The notes below the pieces were generated by a model. That model was not told the origin of the DNA. It saw only the letters and a list, made by a program, of their open reading frames with translations, and did no database searches. A DNA stretch of 64,000 bases from Azoarcus_F sp048158365 (lineage in GTDB: Bacteria; Pseudomonadota; Gammaproteobacteria; Burkholderiales; Rhodocyclaceae). Location: NCBI GenBank assembly GCA_048158365.1, contig JBLLNL010000001.1. One strand, given 5' to 3'. Below, piece by piece: positions 8,153 through 17,864 of this stretch (its first letter is position 1; each line of letters begins with the position of its first letter). The translations under genes and the position numbers were made by a program.

Positions 8153-8310
8153 AGCGCGGAAAACCCTAATGATCCGGGTCGATACGGTCGGACGGCGCCT
8201 GTCCGGGATGGCCGCTCAGTCGCCTTGCGACGCGCGGCTCGACGCGCCATCTTCGGGGGCGACTCGACTGCCGTGCGGGCGACGACTGACGGGGCATCGA
8301 CACCGGGGGC

Positions 8311-9651
8311 TCAACTACCCGCGATCTTCATCCGCTCGATCAACACCGAACCGCAGTGCTTGGCGCTGCGCGGCAGCGCATCGTTGCCTACGGCGACGAT
8401 GTCGCGGAACATGTCGCGCAGGTTGCCGGCGATCGTGATCTCCTCGACCGGATGCTGGATGCGCCCGTTCTCGACCCAGAAGCCGGCCGCGCCGCGCGAG
8501 TAGTCGCCGGTCACGTAATTCACGCCGTGACCGAGCAGTTCGGTCACCAGCAGGCCGCGATCCATCTTCCGGATCAGACCCTCGAGGTCGAGTTCGCCCG
8601 GTTCGACGACCATGTTGTGGGAGCCGCCGGCATTGCCGGTGGTCTGCATGCCGAGCTTGCGCGCCGAATAGCTCGACAGGAAATAACCCTGCAACACGCC
8701 GTCGACGACGACGTCCCGTGCATGGGTGGCGACGCCTTCATCGTCGAACGGACTGGCCCCGAAGGCCTTTCTTTCGTGCGGACGTTCGCGGATCGTGATC
8801 ACCGGCGAGAACACCTGCTGCCCGAGGCTGTCGAGCAGAAAGGACGACTTGCGATACAGTGCGCCGCCGCTCACCGCATGCACGAAGTTGCCGAGCAGCG
8901 TCACCGCAATCGGCGCTTCGAAAAGCACCGGTACCTCGCAGGTGTCGATCTGGCGTGCGCCCAGACGCGCCAGTGCCCGTTCGCCGGCTCGGCGACCGAT
9001 CGTGTCCACCGACAAAAGGTCCCGAGCGTCACGACGCGAGTCGTGCCAGTATTCGCGCTGCATTTCGTCGCCTTCGCCGGCGATCACCGAGCACGACACG
9101 CCGTGACGGGAACTGGCGTATCCGCCGATGAATCCCGCGCTGTTGGCCGAGATGAAGTGGGATTGTTGCGTGGACACGCTCGCACCCTCGGAGTTGGTGA
9201 TCCGTGGGCTGACGGCGTAGGCCGCCCGTTCGCATTCGCGCGCCATCGCGATCGCGTCTTCGATCGGTAGCGGCCACGGGTGGTGGAGGTCGAGATCCGG
9301 GCAGTCGCGCGCGAGCAGTCCGGGATCCGGCAGGCCGGCACAGGGGTCTGACGCCGTGAATCGCGCGATGGACAGTGCGGCTTCGACGGTGTTGCGCAGC
9401 GCCTGCGGCGAAAAGTCCGACGTGCTCGCATGACCGCGTTGCTGACCCAGGTAGACGGTGACGCCGACGCCCTTGTCGCGGTTGTACTCGATGGTATCGA
9501 CTTCGCCCTTGCGCACCGAGGCGGTCTGACCGAAACCCTCGGATACATCGGTTTCGCATGCGCTGGCGCCGACGGCGCGCGCATGCTCCAGGACCTCGAC
9601 CGCAATCTCGCGGAGTCGGTCGGACGTGAATGAAAAGCCTTGATCGGACAT
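8311..9651 (-). CDS. tldE: TldE/PmbA metalloprotease subunit
   Basis: This is the non-catalytic partner of TldD in the heterodimeric TldD/TldE protease, known for microcin B17 maturation and CcdA degradation and for unfolded small peptides generally. The 446 residues match PmbA/TldE in length. The N-terminal VRKGEVDTIEY region and the C-terminal GNAGGSHNMVVEPGE and GHGVNYVTGDYSRGAAGFWVENG blocks (shown in part) are family hallmarks, and the HExxxH zinc motif of TldD is absent as expected. It is divergent from darP, as in E. coli. The catalytic partner tldD is about 38 kb away on the plus strand. Confidence 0.95.
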   Translation of the reverse strand: MSDQGFSFTSDRLREIAVEVLEHARAVGASACETDVSEGFGQTASVRKGEVDTIEYNRDKGVGVTVYLGQQRGHASTSDFSPQALRNTVEAALSIARFTASDPCAGLPDPGLLARDCPDLDLHHPWPLPIEDAIAMARECERAAYAVSPRITNSEGASVSTQQSHFISANSAGFIGGYASSRHGVSCSVIAGEGDEMQREYWHDSRRDARDLLSVDTIGRRAGERALARLGARQIDTCEVPVLFEAPIAVTLLGNFVHAVSGGALYRKSSFLLDSLGQQVFSPVITIRERPHERKAFGASPFDDEGVATHARDVVVDGVLQGYFLSSYSARKLGMQTTGNAGGSHNMVVEPGELDLEGLIRKMDRGLLVTELLGHGVNYVTGDYSRGAAGFWVENGRIQHPVEEITIAGNLRDMFRDIVAVGNDALPRSAKHCGSVLIERMKIAGS

Positions 9652-9696
9652 GGGCGAGTGCTTGTGGACGAAAGGTTATAATCTTAACCCGAACCC

Positions 9697-10287
9697 ATGA
9701 CCCCTAAGCCGATGATCGACCGACCCGATGTGTCCGACCAGGATGCGCCGCAGCCTGACGAGGAAGTCTGGCGCGGCCCGAGCAAGAGCAGCCGCAAGCG
9801 CGACATGCACAGACTGCAGGACCTGGGTGAGGCGCTGGTGGCGTTGTCCGCGGACCAGCTCGCGAAGGTTCCGATTCCGGACGATCTGCTGCTCGCGGTC
9901 AAGGATGCGAAGCGTTTCACCAAGCACGAAGCACGGCGGCGCCAGATGCAGTACATCGGGCGCTTGATGCGTCACATCGATCCGGAGCCGATCCAGGCGC
10001 AGCTCGATGTCTTCAAGGGGCTGTCCCGTTCAGAGATCGCACGCCAGCATCGCCTGGAACGGCTGCGCAACGAGTTTCTCGAAGACGAGACGGTGATCGG
10101 CCGGATCGCGGAGGTCTGGCCGGATGCCGATCTGCAGCATCTGCGGGTCCTGCGGCGCAATGCGCTGAAGGAGCGCGAAGTTCAGAAGCCACCGCGCGCG
10201 TACCGGGAGTTGTTCAGGGTGTTGCGTACGCTGGATGAGGGCGCAGACGGCGGTGCAGCGGCGGATGATCACGAGGAGCAGCAATGA
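9697..10287 (+). CDS. darP: Ribosome biogenesis factor DarP (YjgA, DUF615)
   Basis: DarP associates with late 50S assembly intermediates and assists maturation around the peptidyl transferase centre in E. coli. The protein of 196 residues is charged, with the conserved SKSSRKRDMHRLQDLGEAL start and the KRFTKHEARRRQMQYIGRLMR block (quoted in part) typical of DUF615. The start is ambiguous between ATG 9697 and ATG 9712; a TATAAT box at 9677-9682 lies so close that the later start would leave a more normal leader. The last bases overlap the start of mogA (ATGA), so the two are translationally coupled. Confidence 0.92.
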   Translation: MTPKPMIDRPDVSDQDAPQPDEEVWRGPSKSSRKRDMHRLQDLGEALVALSADQLAKVPIPDDLLLAVKDAKRFTKHEARRRQMQYIGRLMRHIDPEPIQAQLDVFKGLSRSEIARQHRLERLRNEFLEDETVIGRIAEVWPDADLQHLRVLRRNALKEREVQKPPRAYRELFRVLRTLDEGADGGAAADDHEEQQ

Positions 10288-10874
10288 GCGAAGAGATCAC
10301 GATCGGCCTGGTATCCATCAGTGACCGTGCGTCCGATGGAACCTATGAGGATCAAGGCATCCCGGCCTTGCAGGACTGGCTGGGCAAGGCGCTGACGTCG
10401 CCGTGGCGCGCCGAATTGCGACTGATCCCGGACGACCGGCCGCTGATCGAGCGCACGCTGATCGAGCTGGCGGACGACGCGGGCTGCTCGCTGATCCTGA
10501 CCACCGGCGGAACCGGACCGGCGCCGCGCGACCTGACCCCGGAGGCGACGCTGGCGGTCGGGCACAGGGAAATGCCGGGATTCGGCGAGGAGATGCGGCG
10601 GATCAGCCTCAATTTCGTTCCGACCGCGATTCTGTCCCGCCAGGTCGCGGTGGTGCGGGGCAGCAGCCTGATCGTGAATCTGCCGGGGCAGCCGAAGTCC
10701 ATCCGCGAGACGCTCGAAGGCGTGCGCGACGCCGACGGCCGGGTGCGCCATGTCGGGATCTTCGCCGCGATCCCGTATTGCATCGACCTGATCGGCGGTC
10801 CGTATGTCGAGACCGACGAGTCGGTGATCAAGGTCTTCCGGCCCAAGCACGCGCTGCGACCGAGGACGACCTGA
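10284..10874 (+). CDS. mogA: Molybdopterin adenylyltransferase MogA
   Basis: MogA adenylates molybdopterin with ATP, preparing it for molybdenum insertion by MoeA. The 196-residue protein begins TIGLVSISDRAS and contains the nucleotide-binding TTGGTGPAPRD motif and the NLPGQPKSIRETLEGV segment of the MogA/MoaB family; the DYGIPALQDW-like N-terminal block points to MogA rather than MoaB. Its ATG overlaps the darP stop by four bases. A MoeB-like gene at the left edge and the molybdoenzyme MsrP 1 kb downstream fit a molybdenum-using cell. Confidence 0.93.
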   Translation: MSEEITIGLVSISDRASDGTYEDQGIPALQDWLGKALTSPWRAELRLIPDDRPLIERTLIELADDAGCSLILTTGGTGPAPRDLTPEATLAVGHREMPGFGEEMRRISLNFVPTAILSRQVAVVRGSSLIVNLPGQPKSIRETLEGVRDADGRVRHVGIFAAIPYCIDLIGGPYVETDESVIKVFRPKHALRPRTT

Positions 10875-11011
10875 TCGGTTCGCGGTCTGCCGGCAGGGTG
10901 GGGCGCATCATCGCAGTGGTCCCGAGCGCTTCATCCGATCGATGGCAGGGACGCTTTTCGGATGAACGCGCGGTGACTCGGGCTCCGATCCGTCGGGCTG
11001 TCCGGGTTGGA

Positions 11012-11686
11012 CTACTTTGGCACGATGCGGATGACCTTGCCCTTGAATGCCGGCACGGCCGGCGTCTGCGATAGCTGGCGTCGCCGTTCGACTTCCCGCC
11101 ACCATGCGCGCGCCCCGAGCAGCGCTGCCAGCAGGCCCGCGTAGATCGCCGGCTGCAGCAGATCCGCCTTGACCAGCCACCAGTAGTGCACGATCGCGAG
11201 AATCGCGATGCCGTAGACGGATCGATGCAGGTTCTGCCATCGGCGTCCGCCCATGCGCCGGATCGCCACCTTGTTCGAGGTGGCCGCCAGTGGGATCAGC
11301 AGCACGAAAGCGGCAAAGCCGACTGTGACGAAAGGCCGCTCGAGGATGTCCAGTGCGATCGCGTTCCAGTCGAAATAAAGGTCCAGCCAGACATAGGCGC
11401 TGAAGTGCAGGCAGGCGTAGGCGAACACGAAAAGTCCGAGCATGCGGCGCATGCGCAACAGCCAGTGCAAGCCGGTCAGTCGCCGCAACGGGGTGACCGC
11501 GAGCGTGATCAGCAGGAATCGCAGCGTCCATTCCCCGGTGGTGTGCGTCACCGTTTCGATTGGATTGGCGCCCAGCGTCTGGTCGAACCAACCGAACGCG
11601 AGCAGCACCGCCGGCAAGGTGCACAGGGCGAAGAGGGCGGATTTGAGCGCGGCGATCTGGCCCGCACTCGGACTGCGAAGATCCAT
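11012..11686 (-). CDS. msrQ: Heme-binding membrane subunit MsrQ of the methionine sulfoxide reductase
   Basis: MsrQ (formerly YedZ) is an inner-membrane b-type cytochrome that passes electrons from the quinone pool or flavin reductase to periplasmic MsrP. The 224 residues hold about six hydrophobic helices with conserved histidines (for example in YACLHFSAY, WQNLHRSVY and AIVHYWW). The start MDLRSPSAGQ is chosen; the longer open frame upstream is a shadow of msrP. The gene follows msrP with an 11-bp gap on the minus strand. Confidence 0.94.
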   Translation of the reverse strand: MDLRSPSAGQIAALKSALFALCTLPAVLLAFGWFDQTLGANPIETVTHTTGEWTLRFLLITLAVTPLRRLTGLHWLLRMRRMLGLFVFAYACLHFSAYVWLDLYFDWNAIALDILERPFVTVGFAAFVLLIPLAATSNKVAIRRMGGRRWQNLHRSVYGIAILAIVHYWWLVKADLLQPAIYAGLLAALLGARAWWREVERRRQLSQTPAVPAFKGKVIRIVPK

Positions 11687-11697
11687 GTGGGGTGGGC

Positions 11698-12642
11698 TCA
11701 GTAGAATTTCTTCAGATCCATGCCCTGATACAGGTGCGCCACCTGATCGGCATAGCCGTTGAACATCAGCGTGTCGCGGCGACGAAATTCGCCGATGCGC
11801 CGTTCGGTCGCCTGGCTCCAGCGCGGGTGGCGCACATCCGGATTCACGTTGGAGTAGAAGCCGTACTCCTGCGGTGCGGCCTTGTTCCACGCGGTCGCCG
11901 GTTCATGCTCGGTCAGCCGGATCGTGACGATTGACTTGATGCTCTTGAAGCCGTACTTCCAGGGCACCACCAGGCGGATCGGGGCGCCGTTCTGATTGGG
12001 CAGCACCTCGCCGTACAGTCCGACCGACAGCAGCGTCAATGGATGCATCGCCTCGTCCAGGCGCAAGCCCTCCGTGTAGGGCCAGTCGATGACCGGGCGT
12101 CTGAGCATGATCTCCGGGTCGTAGTGGGTGACGAACTCGACATACTTCGCACTGCCGAGCGGGTCGACCGTCTTCAGCAGGGACGCGAGCGGGAAACCGA
12201 CCCACGGAATGACCATGGACCACGCCTCGACACAGCGCAGGCGGTAAATCCGTTCCTCGAGCGGCGCGAGTTTGAGCAGGTCGTCGATGTCGAAAGTGCG
12301 GGGTTTTCCGACCAGACCTTCGACCGACACGGTCCACGGCCGCACCTTCATCTTGTGTGCGTGCTGCAACGGATCCGACTTGTCGGTGCCGAATTCGTAG
12401 AAGTTGATGTACGAGGTGATCGAATCCAGCTTGGTCTTGTCTTCGTCGGTCCTGAACGGGCTGGGGGTGAGGGGTCCGAGTCCTTGCGGCGACGCGAACG
12501 CCAGGTTGGCGAATCCGCCCATTCCGGCCACGCCGGCGAGCGTGCCGATGCCTGCATCCCTCAGAAAGCGACGGCGGTCGGCGAACAGCTCGCGGGGCGT
12601 GATCTCGGAGGGAGCGATGTCTGCGGGGCGCTTGATCAGCAT
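11698..12642 (-). CDS. msrP: Periplasmic methionine sulfoxide reductase, molybdopterin subunit MsrP
   Basis: MsrP reduces methionine sulfoxide in periplasmic proteins oxidised by hypochlorous acid or other oxidants. The 314-residue protein has a twin-arginine signal (DRRRFLRDAG at about residues 20-30), a sulfite-oxidase fold and the molybdenum-binding cysteine in RLRCVEAWSMV. The C-terminal part ends in LYQGMDLKKFY, typical of the family. The ATG giving MLIKRPADI was chosen over a longer open frame because it fits family N-termini. It leads the msrP-msrQ operon, divergent from the DAHP synthase gene. Confidence 0.96.
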   Translation of the reverse strand: MLIKRPADIAPSEITPRELFADRRRFLRDAGIGTLAGVAGMGGFANLAFASPQGLGPLTPSPFRTDEDKTKLDSITSYINFYEFGTDKSDPLQHAHKMKVRPWTVSVEGLVGKPRTFDIDDLLKLAPLEERIYRLRCVEAWSMVIPWVGFPLASLLKTVDPLGSAKYVEFVTHYDPEIMLRRPVIDWPYTEGLRLDEAMHPLTLLSVGLYGEVLPNQNGAPIRLVVPWKYGFKSIKSIVTIRLTEHEPATAWNKAAPQEYGFYSNVNPDVRHPRWSQATERRIGEFRRRDTLMFNGYADQVAHLYQGMDLKKFY

Positions 12643-12811
12643 GGTGAGGTCCTGACGGGCGGGGTTGGGGTGGCGTGGCGCTCGTTGTCGCTGCGCTGTT
12701 GTGAATACAGCAATGCGACCATGCGATCGCCGCTTGGTTTCCGCACCGACTGCCGGCGCGTCGAATGCGCTAAACTTGAGAGCTTGAAAAACGATTGAGC
12801 AGAGTCGCATT

Positions 12812-13897
12812 ATGTCCGCATCGGTAAAGATTCACATCGACGACGTCCGTATCCAGGAGATCAAGGAATTGATCCCGCCAGCCCACGTGCTGCGGGAATT
12901 CCCCGCGTCGCAGGCCGCAGCCGAAGTCGCCTATCAGACCCGTCAGGCGATCCACCGCATTCTGTTCGGCGCGGATGATCGTCTGCTGGTCATCATCGGA
13001 CCCTGCTCCATTCATGATGCCGATGCCGCGCTCGAATATGCGCGCCGTCTCAAGGCGGAGGCCGATCGGCTCGAGGACGACCTGCTGATCGTCATGCGTG
13101 TGTATTTCGAGAAGCCGCGCACCACGGTCGGCTGGAAGGGCCTGATCAACGATCCTTACCTGGACAACAGCTTCAAGATCAACGAGGGGGTCAGACTCGC
13201 ACGCAAGCTGCTCTGGGAGATCAATGAACTCGGACTGCCGGCCGGCACCGAATTCCTGGACATGATCACGCCGCAGTACATCGGGGATCTGATCTCATGG
13301 GGGGCGATCGGTGCCCGCACCACCGAAAGCCAGGTTCATCGCGAACTCGCGTCGGGTTTGTCCTGTCCGGTCGGGTTCAAGAACGGGACCGATGGCAACG
13401 TGCGGATCGCAGTCGATGCGATCAAGGCGGCGCAGGCGCCGCATCATTTTCTGTCGGTCACCAAGGCGGGGCATTCCGCAATCGTGACGACGCGTGGCAA
13501 CGAGGATTGCCATGTGATCCTGCGCGGCGGTAAGTCGACGAACTTCGACGCCGACAGCGTCGAGGCCGCCTGCCGTGATCTGGCAGCCGCCGGCGTGCCG
13601 CCCAAGATCATGATCGACTGCTCGCATGCCAACAGCCGCAAGCAGCACATGCTTCAGATCGAGGTTGCCGAGAACGTCGCCGCCCAGATGGCCGGCGGCG
13701 AGGATCGTATCGTCGGCGTCATGGTCGAGTCTTACCTGAAGGAAGGCCGCCAGGATCTGGTTCCGGGCAAGGAACTGGAGTACGGCAAGAGCATCACCGA
13801 TGCATGCATTGGCTGGGACGACAGCGTCAGTGTGCTAGACAAGCTGGCCGAGGGTGTGCGGGCGCGCCGGGTCGCGCGCGCAGCGGCGCTGGAGTAA
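12812..13897 (+). CDS. aroG: 3-deoxy-7-phosphoheptulonate (DAHP) synthase, class I
   Basis: This enzyme condenses phosphoenolpyruvate and erythrose 4-phosphate in the first step of aromatic amino acid synthesis. The 361 residues match AroG/AroF/AroH length. Visible motifs include IGPCSIHD, RVYFEKPRTTVGWKGL (in part), GARTTESQVHRE, VGFKNGTDG and the metal-binding IDCSHANS. The N-terminal DDVRIQEIKELIPP resembles the Phe-regulated AroG type, but which aromatic acid inhibits it cannot be read reliably. It stands alone between msrP (divergent) and the TAXI TRAP operon (convergent). Confidence 0.95.
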   Translation: MSASVKIHIDDVRIQEIKELIPPAHVLREFPASQAAAEVAYQTRQAIHRILFGADDRLLVIIGPCSIHDADAALEYARRLKAEADRLEDDLLIVMRVYFEKPRTTVGWKGLINDPYLDNSFKINEGVRLARKLLWEINELGLPAGTEFLDMITPQYIGDLISWGAIGARTTESQVHRELASGLSCPVGFKNGTDGNVRIAVDAIKAAQAPHHFLSVTKAGHSAIVTTRGNEDCHVILRGGKSTNFDADSVEAACRDLAAAGVPPKIMIDCSHANSRKQHMLQIEVAENVAAQMAGGEDRIVGVMVESYLKEGRQDLVPGKELEYGKSITDACIGWDDSVSVLDKLAEGVRARRVARAAALE

Positions 13898-13963
13898 GCG
13901 CTCGCGGCAGCAGCAGCGGCCATACACCACGGCCTTCGAACCGTTCGGCTGGCGGCTCTGGCA

Positions 13964-14965
13964 TCAACGCTTCGCCTCGCTCGGGATCAGGCCTTGTTCT
14001 TCCCAGAACAGCCGGGCACCCTGGTGCAGCGGAGAGATGACGCCGGTCAGTGCGTTGGCCGGTATCATGGTCTGGAGGGCGGCCGAGACCGAATGCATGA
14101 ATTCCAGACCGTTGCTGGAATACACCTCCGCGACCGCCTGGTAGGTCAGGTCTTGGCCGACATGCGCGCCGGCGACCCACAGCGCCGAGTCCTGGAAGGT
14201 CGTCACGTCGTAGTCGATGCCGGGATAGGTCGAGGCGGCGATCGTGACCGGAACGTAGTACGGATGCTCGGTCAGCAGCGCGCCCTGTCTCGCGGCGTCG
14301 AGCAGCGGCAGCATGCTGAACTGGCCGCTCAGGCCTGCCTGCGTGACAGGGGTGTTGTGCAGCTCGGCGACGATCCACAGCGCCTCGGCGCGGCCTTCCA
14401 GCAGCGCGGCAACGCCTTGCCCGGGCGGGATGAACTGAGCGTTTATCTTTTGCCAGATGCCCAGGCTGTCGAAGAAATGCTGCGCCGAGGCCGCGACTGC
14501 AGATCCGGCCGCACCCACGACGACGCGTCGGCCTGCCAACTGGTCAACGCGGGTGATGCCTGAGTCGGCGCGTACCACCAGATGCGCGGGCATGCCGTAA
14601 AGCGACGAAATCACCTGAACGTTCCGGGTCGTTTGCGTGATTTCATCGGCTGGATCCTGCATGCTCCGGTACAGGTCGCCTGCATAGACGATGCCGAAGT
14701 CTGCGCCGGCGTTGCCGACACGACGCAGGTTTTCCATTGAACCGGCCGACGCAGCGTAGGAAACCCCGATCCCCTCGATTTTGCGCGACAACAGCGTGGA
14801 CAGTCCGTCGCCGACGAATTGCGGGACACTACCGTCGGGTCCGCCCGACAGGGCGAGCCGCTGCACCTGGGCCGCCACAGACGTCGCGATACCCAGGCCC
14901 AGCGCCAAGGTCAGGGCCGCATGACGGAGGCCCCGTACGATCAGGGCTCGCGCGCAGGCACTCAT
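13964..14965 (-). CDS. TAXI-family TRAP solute-binding protein (second of two)
   Basis: TAXI proteins are periplasmic receptors that feed fused TRAP permeases. The 333-residue protein has an N-terminal signal segment (LTLALGLGIATSVAA), then the family core around ALSGGPDGSVPQ, YAASAGSMENLRRV and ADFGIVYAGD. Its ATG overlaps the uspA stop by four bases (ATGA), implying translational coupling, so it belongs to the operon of the fused permease upstream. It is diverged from the first TAXI protein of the locus and may recognise another ligand or act as an accessory receptor. The ligand is not predictable from sequence. Confidence 0.9.
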   Translation of the reverse strand: MSACARALIVRGLRHAALTLALGLGIATSVAAQVQRLALSGGPDGSVPQFVGDGLSTLLSRKIEGIGVSYAASAGSMENLRRVGNAGADFGIVYAGDLYRSMQDPADEITQTTRNVQVISSLYGMPAHLVVRADSGITRVDQLAGRRVVVGAAGSAVAASAQHFFDSLGIWQKINAQFIPPGQGVAALLEGRAEALWIVAELHNTPVTQAGLSGQFSMLPLLDAARQGALLTEHPYYVPVTIAASTYPGIDYDVTTFQDSALWVAGAHVGQDLTYQAVAEVYSSNGLEFMHSVSAALQTMIPANALTGVISPLHQGARLFWEEQGLIPSEAKR

Positions 14966-15438
14966 GTCTTCGTATCGGCCTCGTCATCATGGCCACGCAC
15001 GACCAGCACCGACACCCCGACCTTTCGCACCAGGTTCTCGGCCACGCTACCCAGCAGCAGTCGACGCACGCCACGGCGCCCGTGTGAACCGACCACGAGG
15101 AGATCCGCACCCGACTTCCTGACCGCATCGGCGATCAGATCGTCGGTGTGCTCCCCGTGCCCCTTTAGCAGGTGGGTTTTGGCGTTCACGCCGGCAGTCT
15201 GCGCCTTCTTCACGGCCTTGCTCAGCACGTCCTGACCGCCCGTCTCGAGCACGTGCTTTAGTTGCTTGGCGCTGGTGGTCGAGACCCCTCCGGCATGAAA
15301 GACGTGGACCAGTTGCTCGTCGATCGCGTGCGCGATCTCGAGCACCGCCTCGTGAGCCTTGGCGACCGCGATTGCCTCGTCCAGCGCTTTCTGCGAGGTA
15401 CGGCTGTCGTCGATGGCGATGAACACGTGCTTATACAT
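14962..15438 (-). CDS. Universal stress protein UspA family, within TRAP operon
   Basis: This 158-residue cytoplasmic protein has the UspA fold: an N-terminal MYKHVFIAIDDS strand, then the ATP-binding signature GSHGRRG followed nine or so residues later by GS. That marks it as the nucleotide-binding subtype. AAGGAG precedes the chosen ATG. UspA proteins inside TRAP operons have a precedent in TeaD of Halomonas elongata, which modulates the TeaABC ectoine transporter, so a regulatory role on the neighbouring permease is likely but inferred. The stop overlaps the start of the next gene. Confidence 0.92.
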   Translation of the reverse strand: MYKHVFIAIDDSRTSQKALDEAIAVAKAHEAVLEIAHAIDEQLVHVFHAGGVSTTSAKQLKHVLETGGQDVLSKAVKKAQTAGVNAKTHLLKGHGEHTDDLIADAVRKSGADLLVVGSHGRRGVRRLLLGSVAENLVRKVGVSVLVVRGHDDEADTKT

Positions 15439-15555
15439 TCGATTCTCCTTGCGTTCTGATTCGGCCAGGCGCGCGAGCCTGGTATCCATGGCGCGGCGTC
15501 CCGGGGGCGTTGTCCCGAGCGATGCGACCCGGTTTTACCGTATGCCCGGTGCCGT

Positions 15556-17763
15556 CTAGTCGAGTCCCCTGGCTGCGTTTCTCGGAGTGAGGAGCTTTTG
15601 CTGGATCACGAAGACCAGCCCCGCTGCAGCAAGACCGATCACGTCCGTCATCACACCACCCGCGATCATGGCCAGCGCGGCGAGAATGAGCACGATGCGC
15701 AGAACGAAGCCGACCACGCCGAAGAACCAGCCCTGAATGCCGGACGCCAGCAGGTAGATGCCGAAGGCTGCGGTCACGAAGGCGTGCAGGTTCTGGTGCC
15801 ACTCGCCCTGCATCAGCAGCGGCGCCGAGTAGAAGAACATGAACGGCACGACGAAGGCCGCCAGTCCGATCTTGAAGCTCTCGACGCTGGTCTTCATCGG
15901 ATCCGACTGCGCGATGGCCGCGCCGGCATAGGCCGCCAGCGCCACCGGGGGGGTGATTGCCGACATCACCGCGTAATAGAAGATGAAGAAGTGTGCGATC
16001 AGCGGCTCGATGCCCAACTGGATCAGGCCTGGCGCGATGACGCTGGCCGCCACGGCGTAGGCTGCGGTGGTCGGCATGCCCATGCCGAGGATGATCGATA
16101 CGCACATCGCGAAGAACAGTGCGATCAACTGGCTTTGCCCCGCGAGTTCCAGCAGCATCGACGAGAATCGGGTGCCGATACCGGTCAGCGCGATCACGCC
16201 GACGATGACCCCCGCCGCGGCGCATACGGCCACGAGCTGCAGCGACATGCGGGCCGCGATCTCGAAAGCGTAAAGGATCTCCTTGATACCCATCCGGAAC
16301 GGCGTAAACCAGCTCACCACGGCAGCCGCCGCCATCGACAGCGTGCCGGCACGAATCACCGAGTAGCCGAGGAACAGGGCGCCGATCAGCGTGAAGATCG
16401 GAATGAACAGGAAGACCTGACGGGCGAGCTTGGAGAACTCGGGCAGTTCCTCCCGCGGCAGGCCGCGCATGCCCTTCTTGAGCGCTTCCTTGTCGACCAT
16501 GAAGTAGATCGACAGGAAGTACAGTGCTGCTGGAATGATGGCGGCAATCACGATGTCGGCATAGGCGATGCCGGTGATCTCGGCCATGATGAACGCGCCG
16601 GCCCCCATGATCGGCGGCAGGATCTGCCCGCCCGACGATGCGGCCGCCTCGATCGAGGCCGCGGTCTGGGGCTTGTAGCCCACCTTCTTCATCAACGGAA
16701 TGGTCAGGGAGCCGGTCGAGACCACGTTGCCTGCCGAGGTGCCGTTGATGGTGCCCATCAGCGCGGATGAGAACACGGCCACCTTGGCGGGACCGCCGCG
16801 CGCGCCGCCGGCTGCGGCAAACGCGAAATTGACGAAGTATTCGCCGACGCGGCTCGCCTGCAGGAAGGCTGCGAACGTGATGAAGAGAATGATGTAGGTC
16901 GAGGAGATCGCGGTGGTCGGCCCGAGCACACCGTTGTCCGTGTATAAGAAGGCGAAGAAGCGCGCCGGCGCATAGCCCCGATGCTCCAGCACCCCGGGCA
17001 GCCATGGACCGACGAAACCGTAGGCGATGAACACGGCGACGATCGCAACGAGCGCCAGGCCCGCCAGACGCCGTGTCATCTCCAGAATCAGCACAATGCC
17101 GGCGACTGATGCGTACATATCGTTGACGTGCGGAAATACCTGGGCGCGAATACGCAGAAATTCCGCGTGGGCGATGATGTAGGCGCCGACCGTGATAGCG
17201 GCGAGCGCGAGCAGGACATCGGGCGTCGCGACACCGCCACGGTTTCGGGTCGGCGAGATCCACGAGGCCAGCAGTGCGAGCACGGTTCCGGCAATGAGCG
17301 GATATCCGAAGGTCATCAACATCTTTTCCTTCGGGGCACCGGTCTGAACGAGATCACCGGTGACGATGGCGAGAAAGATCTGCCCCAGCGCGGTGACGAT
17401 CAGCACTGCGGCCGGTACCAGCAGAAGCCACTCGAGCGGGGTGACGGACTGCCTGCCCGCAGGTTCGGCGGGAAAGGCTTTGGCCGAGAAGAAGATGAAG
17501 CCGAGCGCCAGGCCCGCAGCCACGTGCGTCAGACGATAGACCCATGTCTCCAGGGGATAGAGGTTCATGACCCCGATGTGAAAGGCGGTGTAGAGAATGC
17601 AGAATGTGGCAAAGATCAGCCCAGGTTTGCCGGTGAACACCCGCTGGTTGGAAACGACGACCTCGGCATCGACGCCGGCGGCGATGTTGTCCTTCTCGAC
17701 TATCTCTAAATCAATGCCGTCCGCGGCGGCGGTCGTCGCCGTTCGGGGTGTCTGGCTGGTCAT
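15556..17763 (-). CDS. TRAP transporter permease, fused 4TM/12TM (DctQM fusion), TAXI type
   Basis: This is a single-chain TRAP permease in which the small and large subunits are fused, the form that works with TAXI binding proteins. The 735-residue protein has a hydrophilic N-terminal 40 residues, a first block of helices, and a long DctM-like part with GTINGTSAGNVVSTG, SSGGQILPPIMGAGAF and GMGMPTTAAYAVAA motifs. A GGAGG site precedes the ATG. It lies downstream of the first TAXI gene, with a terminator-like hairpin between, and upstream of uspA and the second TAXI gene. Confidence 0.94.
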   Translation of the reverse strand: MTSQTPRTATTAAADGIDLEIVEKDNIAAGVDAEVVVSNQRVFTGKPGLIFATFCILYTAFHIGVMNLYPLETWVYRLTHVAAGLALGFIFFSAKAFPAEPAGRQSVTPLEWLLLVPAAVLIVTALGQIFLAIVTGDLVQTGAPKEKMLMTFGYPLIAGTVLALLASWISPTRNRGGVATPDVLLALAAITVGAYIIAHAEFLRIRAQVFPHVNDMYASVAGIVLILEMTRRLAGLALVAIVAVFIAYGFVGPWLPGVLEHRGYAPARFFAFLYTDNGVLGPTTAISSTYIILFITFAAFLQASRVGEYFVNFAFAAAGGARGGPAKVAVFSSALMGTINGTSAGNVVSTGSLTIPLMKKVGYKPQTAASIEAAASSGGQILPPIMGAGAFIMAEITGIAYADIVIAAIIPAALYFLSIYFMVDKEALKKGMRGLPREELPEFSKLARQVFLFIPIFTLIGALFLGYSVIRAGTLSMAAAAVVSWFTPFRMGIKEILYAFEIAARMSLQLVAVCAAAGVIVGVIALTGIGTRFSSMLLELAGQSQLIALFFAMCVSIILGMGMPTTAAYAVAASVIAPGLIQLGIEPLIAHFFIFYYAVMSAITPPVALAAYAGAAIAQSDPMKTSVESFKIGLAAFVVPFMFFYSAPLLMQGEWHQNLHAFVTAAFGIYLLASGIQGWFFGVVGFVLRIVLILAALAMIAGGVMTDVIGLAAAGLVFVIQQKLLTPRNAARGLD

Positions 17764-17796
17764 TGGGGTGCCTCCCGGTGCTGTTCTCGATTTGCT

Positions 17797-17840
17797 TATA
17801 AAAAGGGCCAGAGCACCGGTGCTGCCGTGGTGTCTGGCCC
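17797..17840 (-). terminator. Intrinsic (probably leaky) terminator between TAXI gene and permease
   Basis: Read on the minus strand, GGGCCAGA-CACC pairs with GGTG-C-TCTGGCCC with one bulged base and is followed by TTTTTATAA. It sits 24 bp after the TAXI gene and 33 bp before the permease gene. In binding-protein transporter operons such hairpins commonly let the receptor be made in excess over the permease. Confidence 0.85.
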
Positions 17841-17864
17841 GTCGATTTCAAGTGCGCGTGGTGC

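Noticed and set aside
15431..17263. Open frame of 610 codons overlapping the fused TRAP permease on the same strand
   Set aside because: Frame-shifted reading of the permease, very rich in Arg and His, with no ribosome site.
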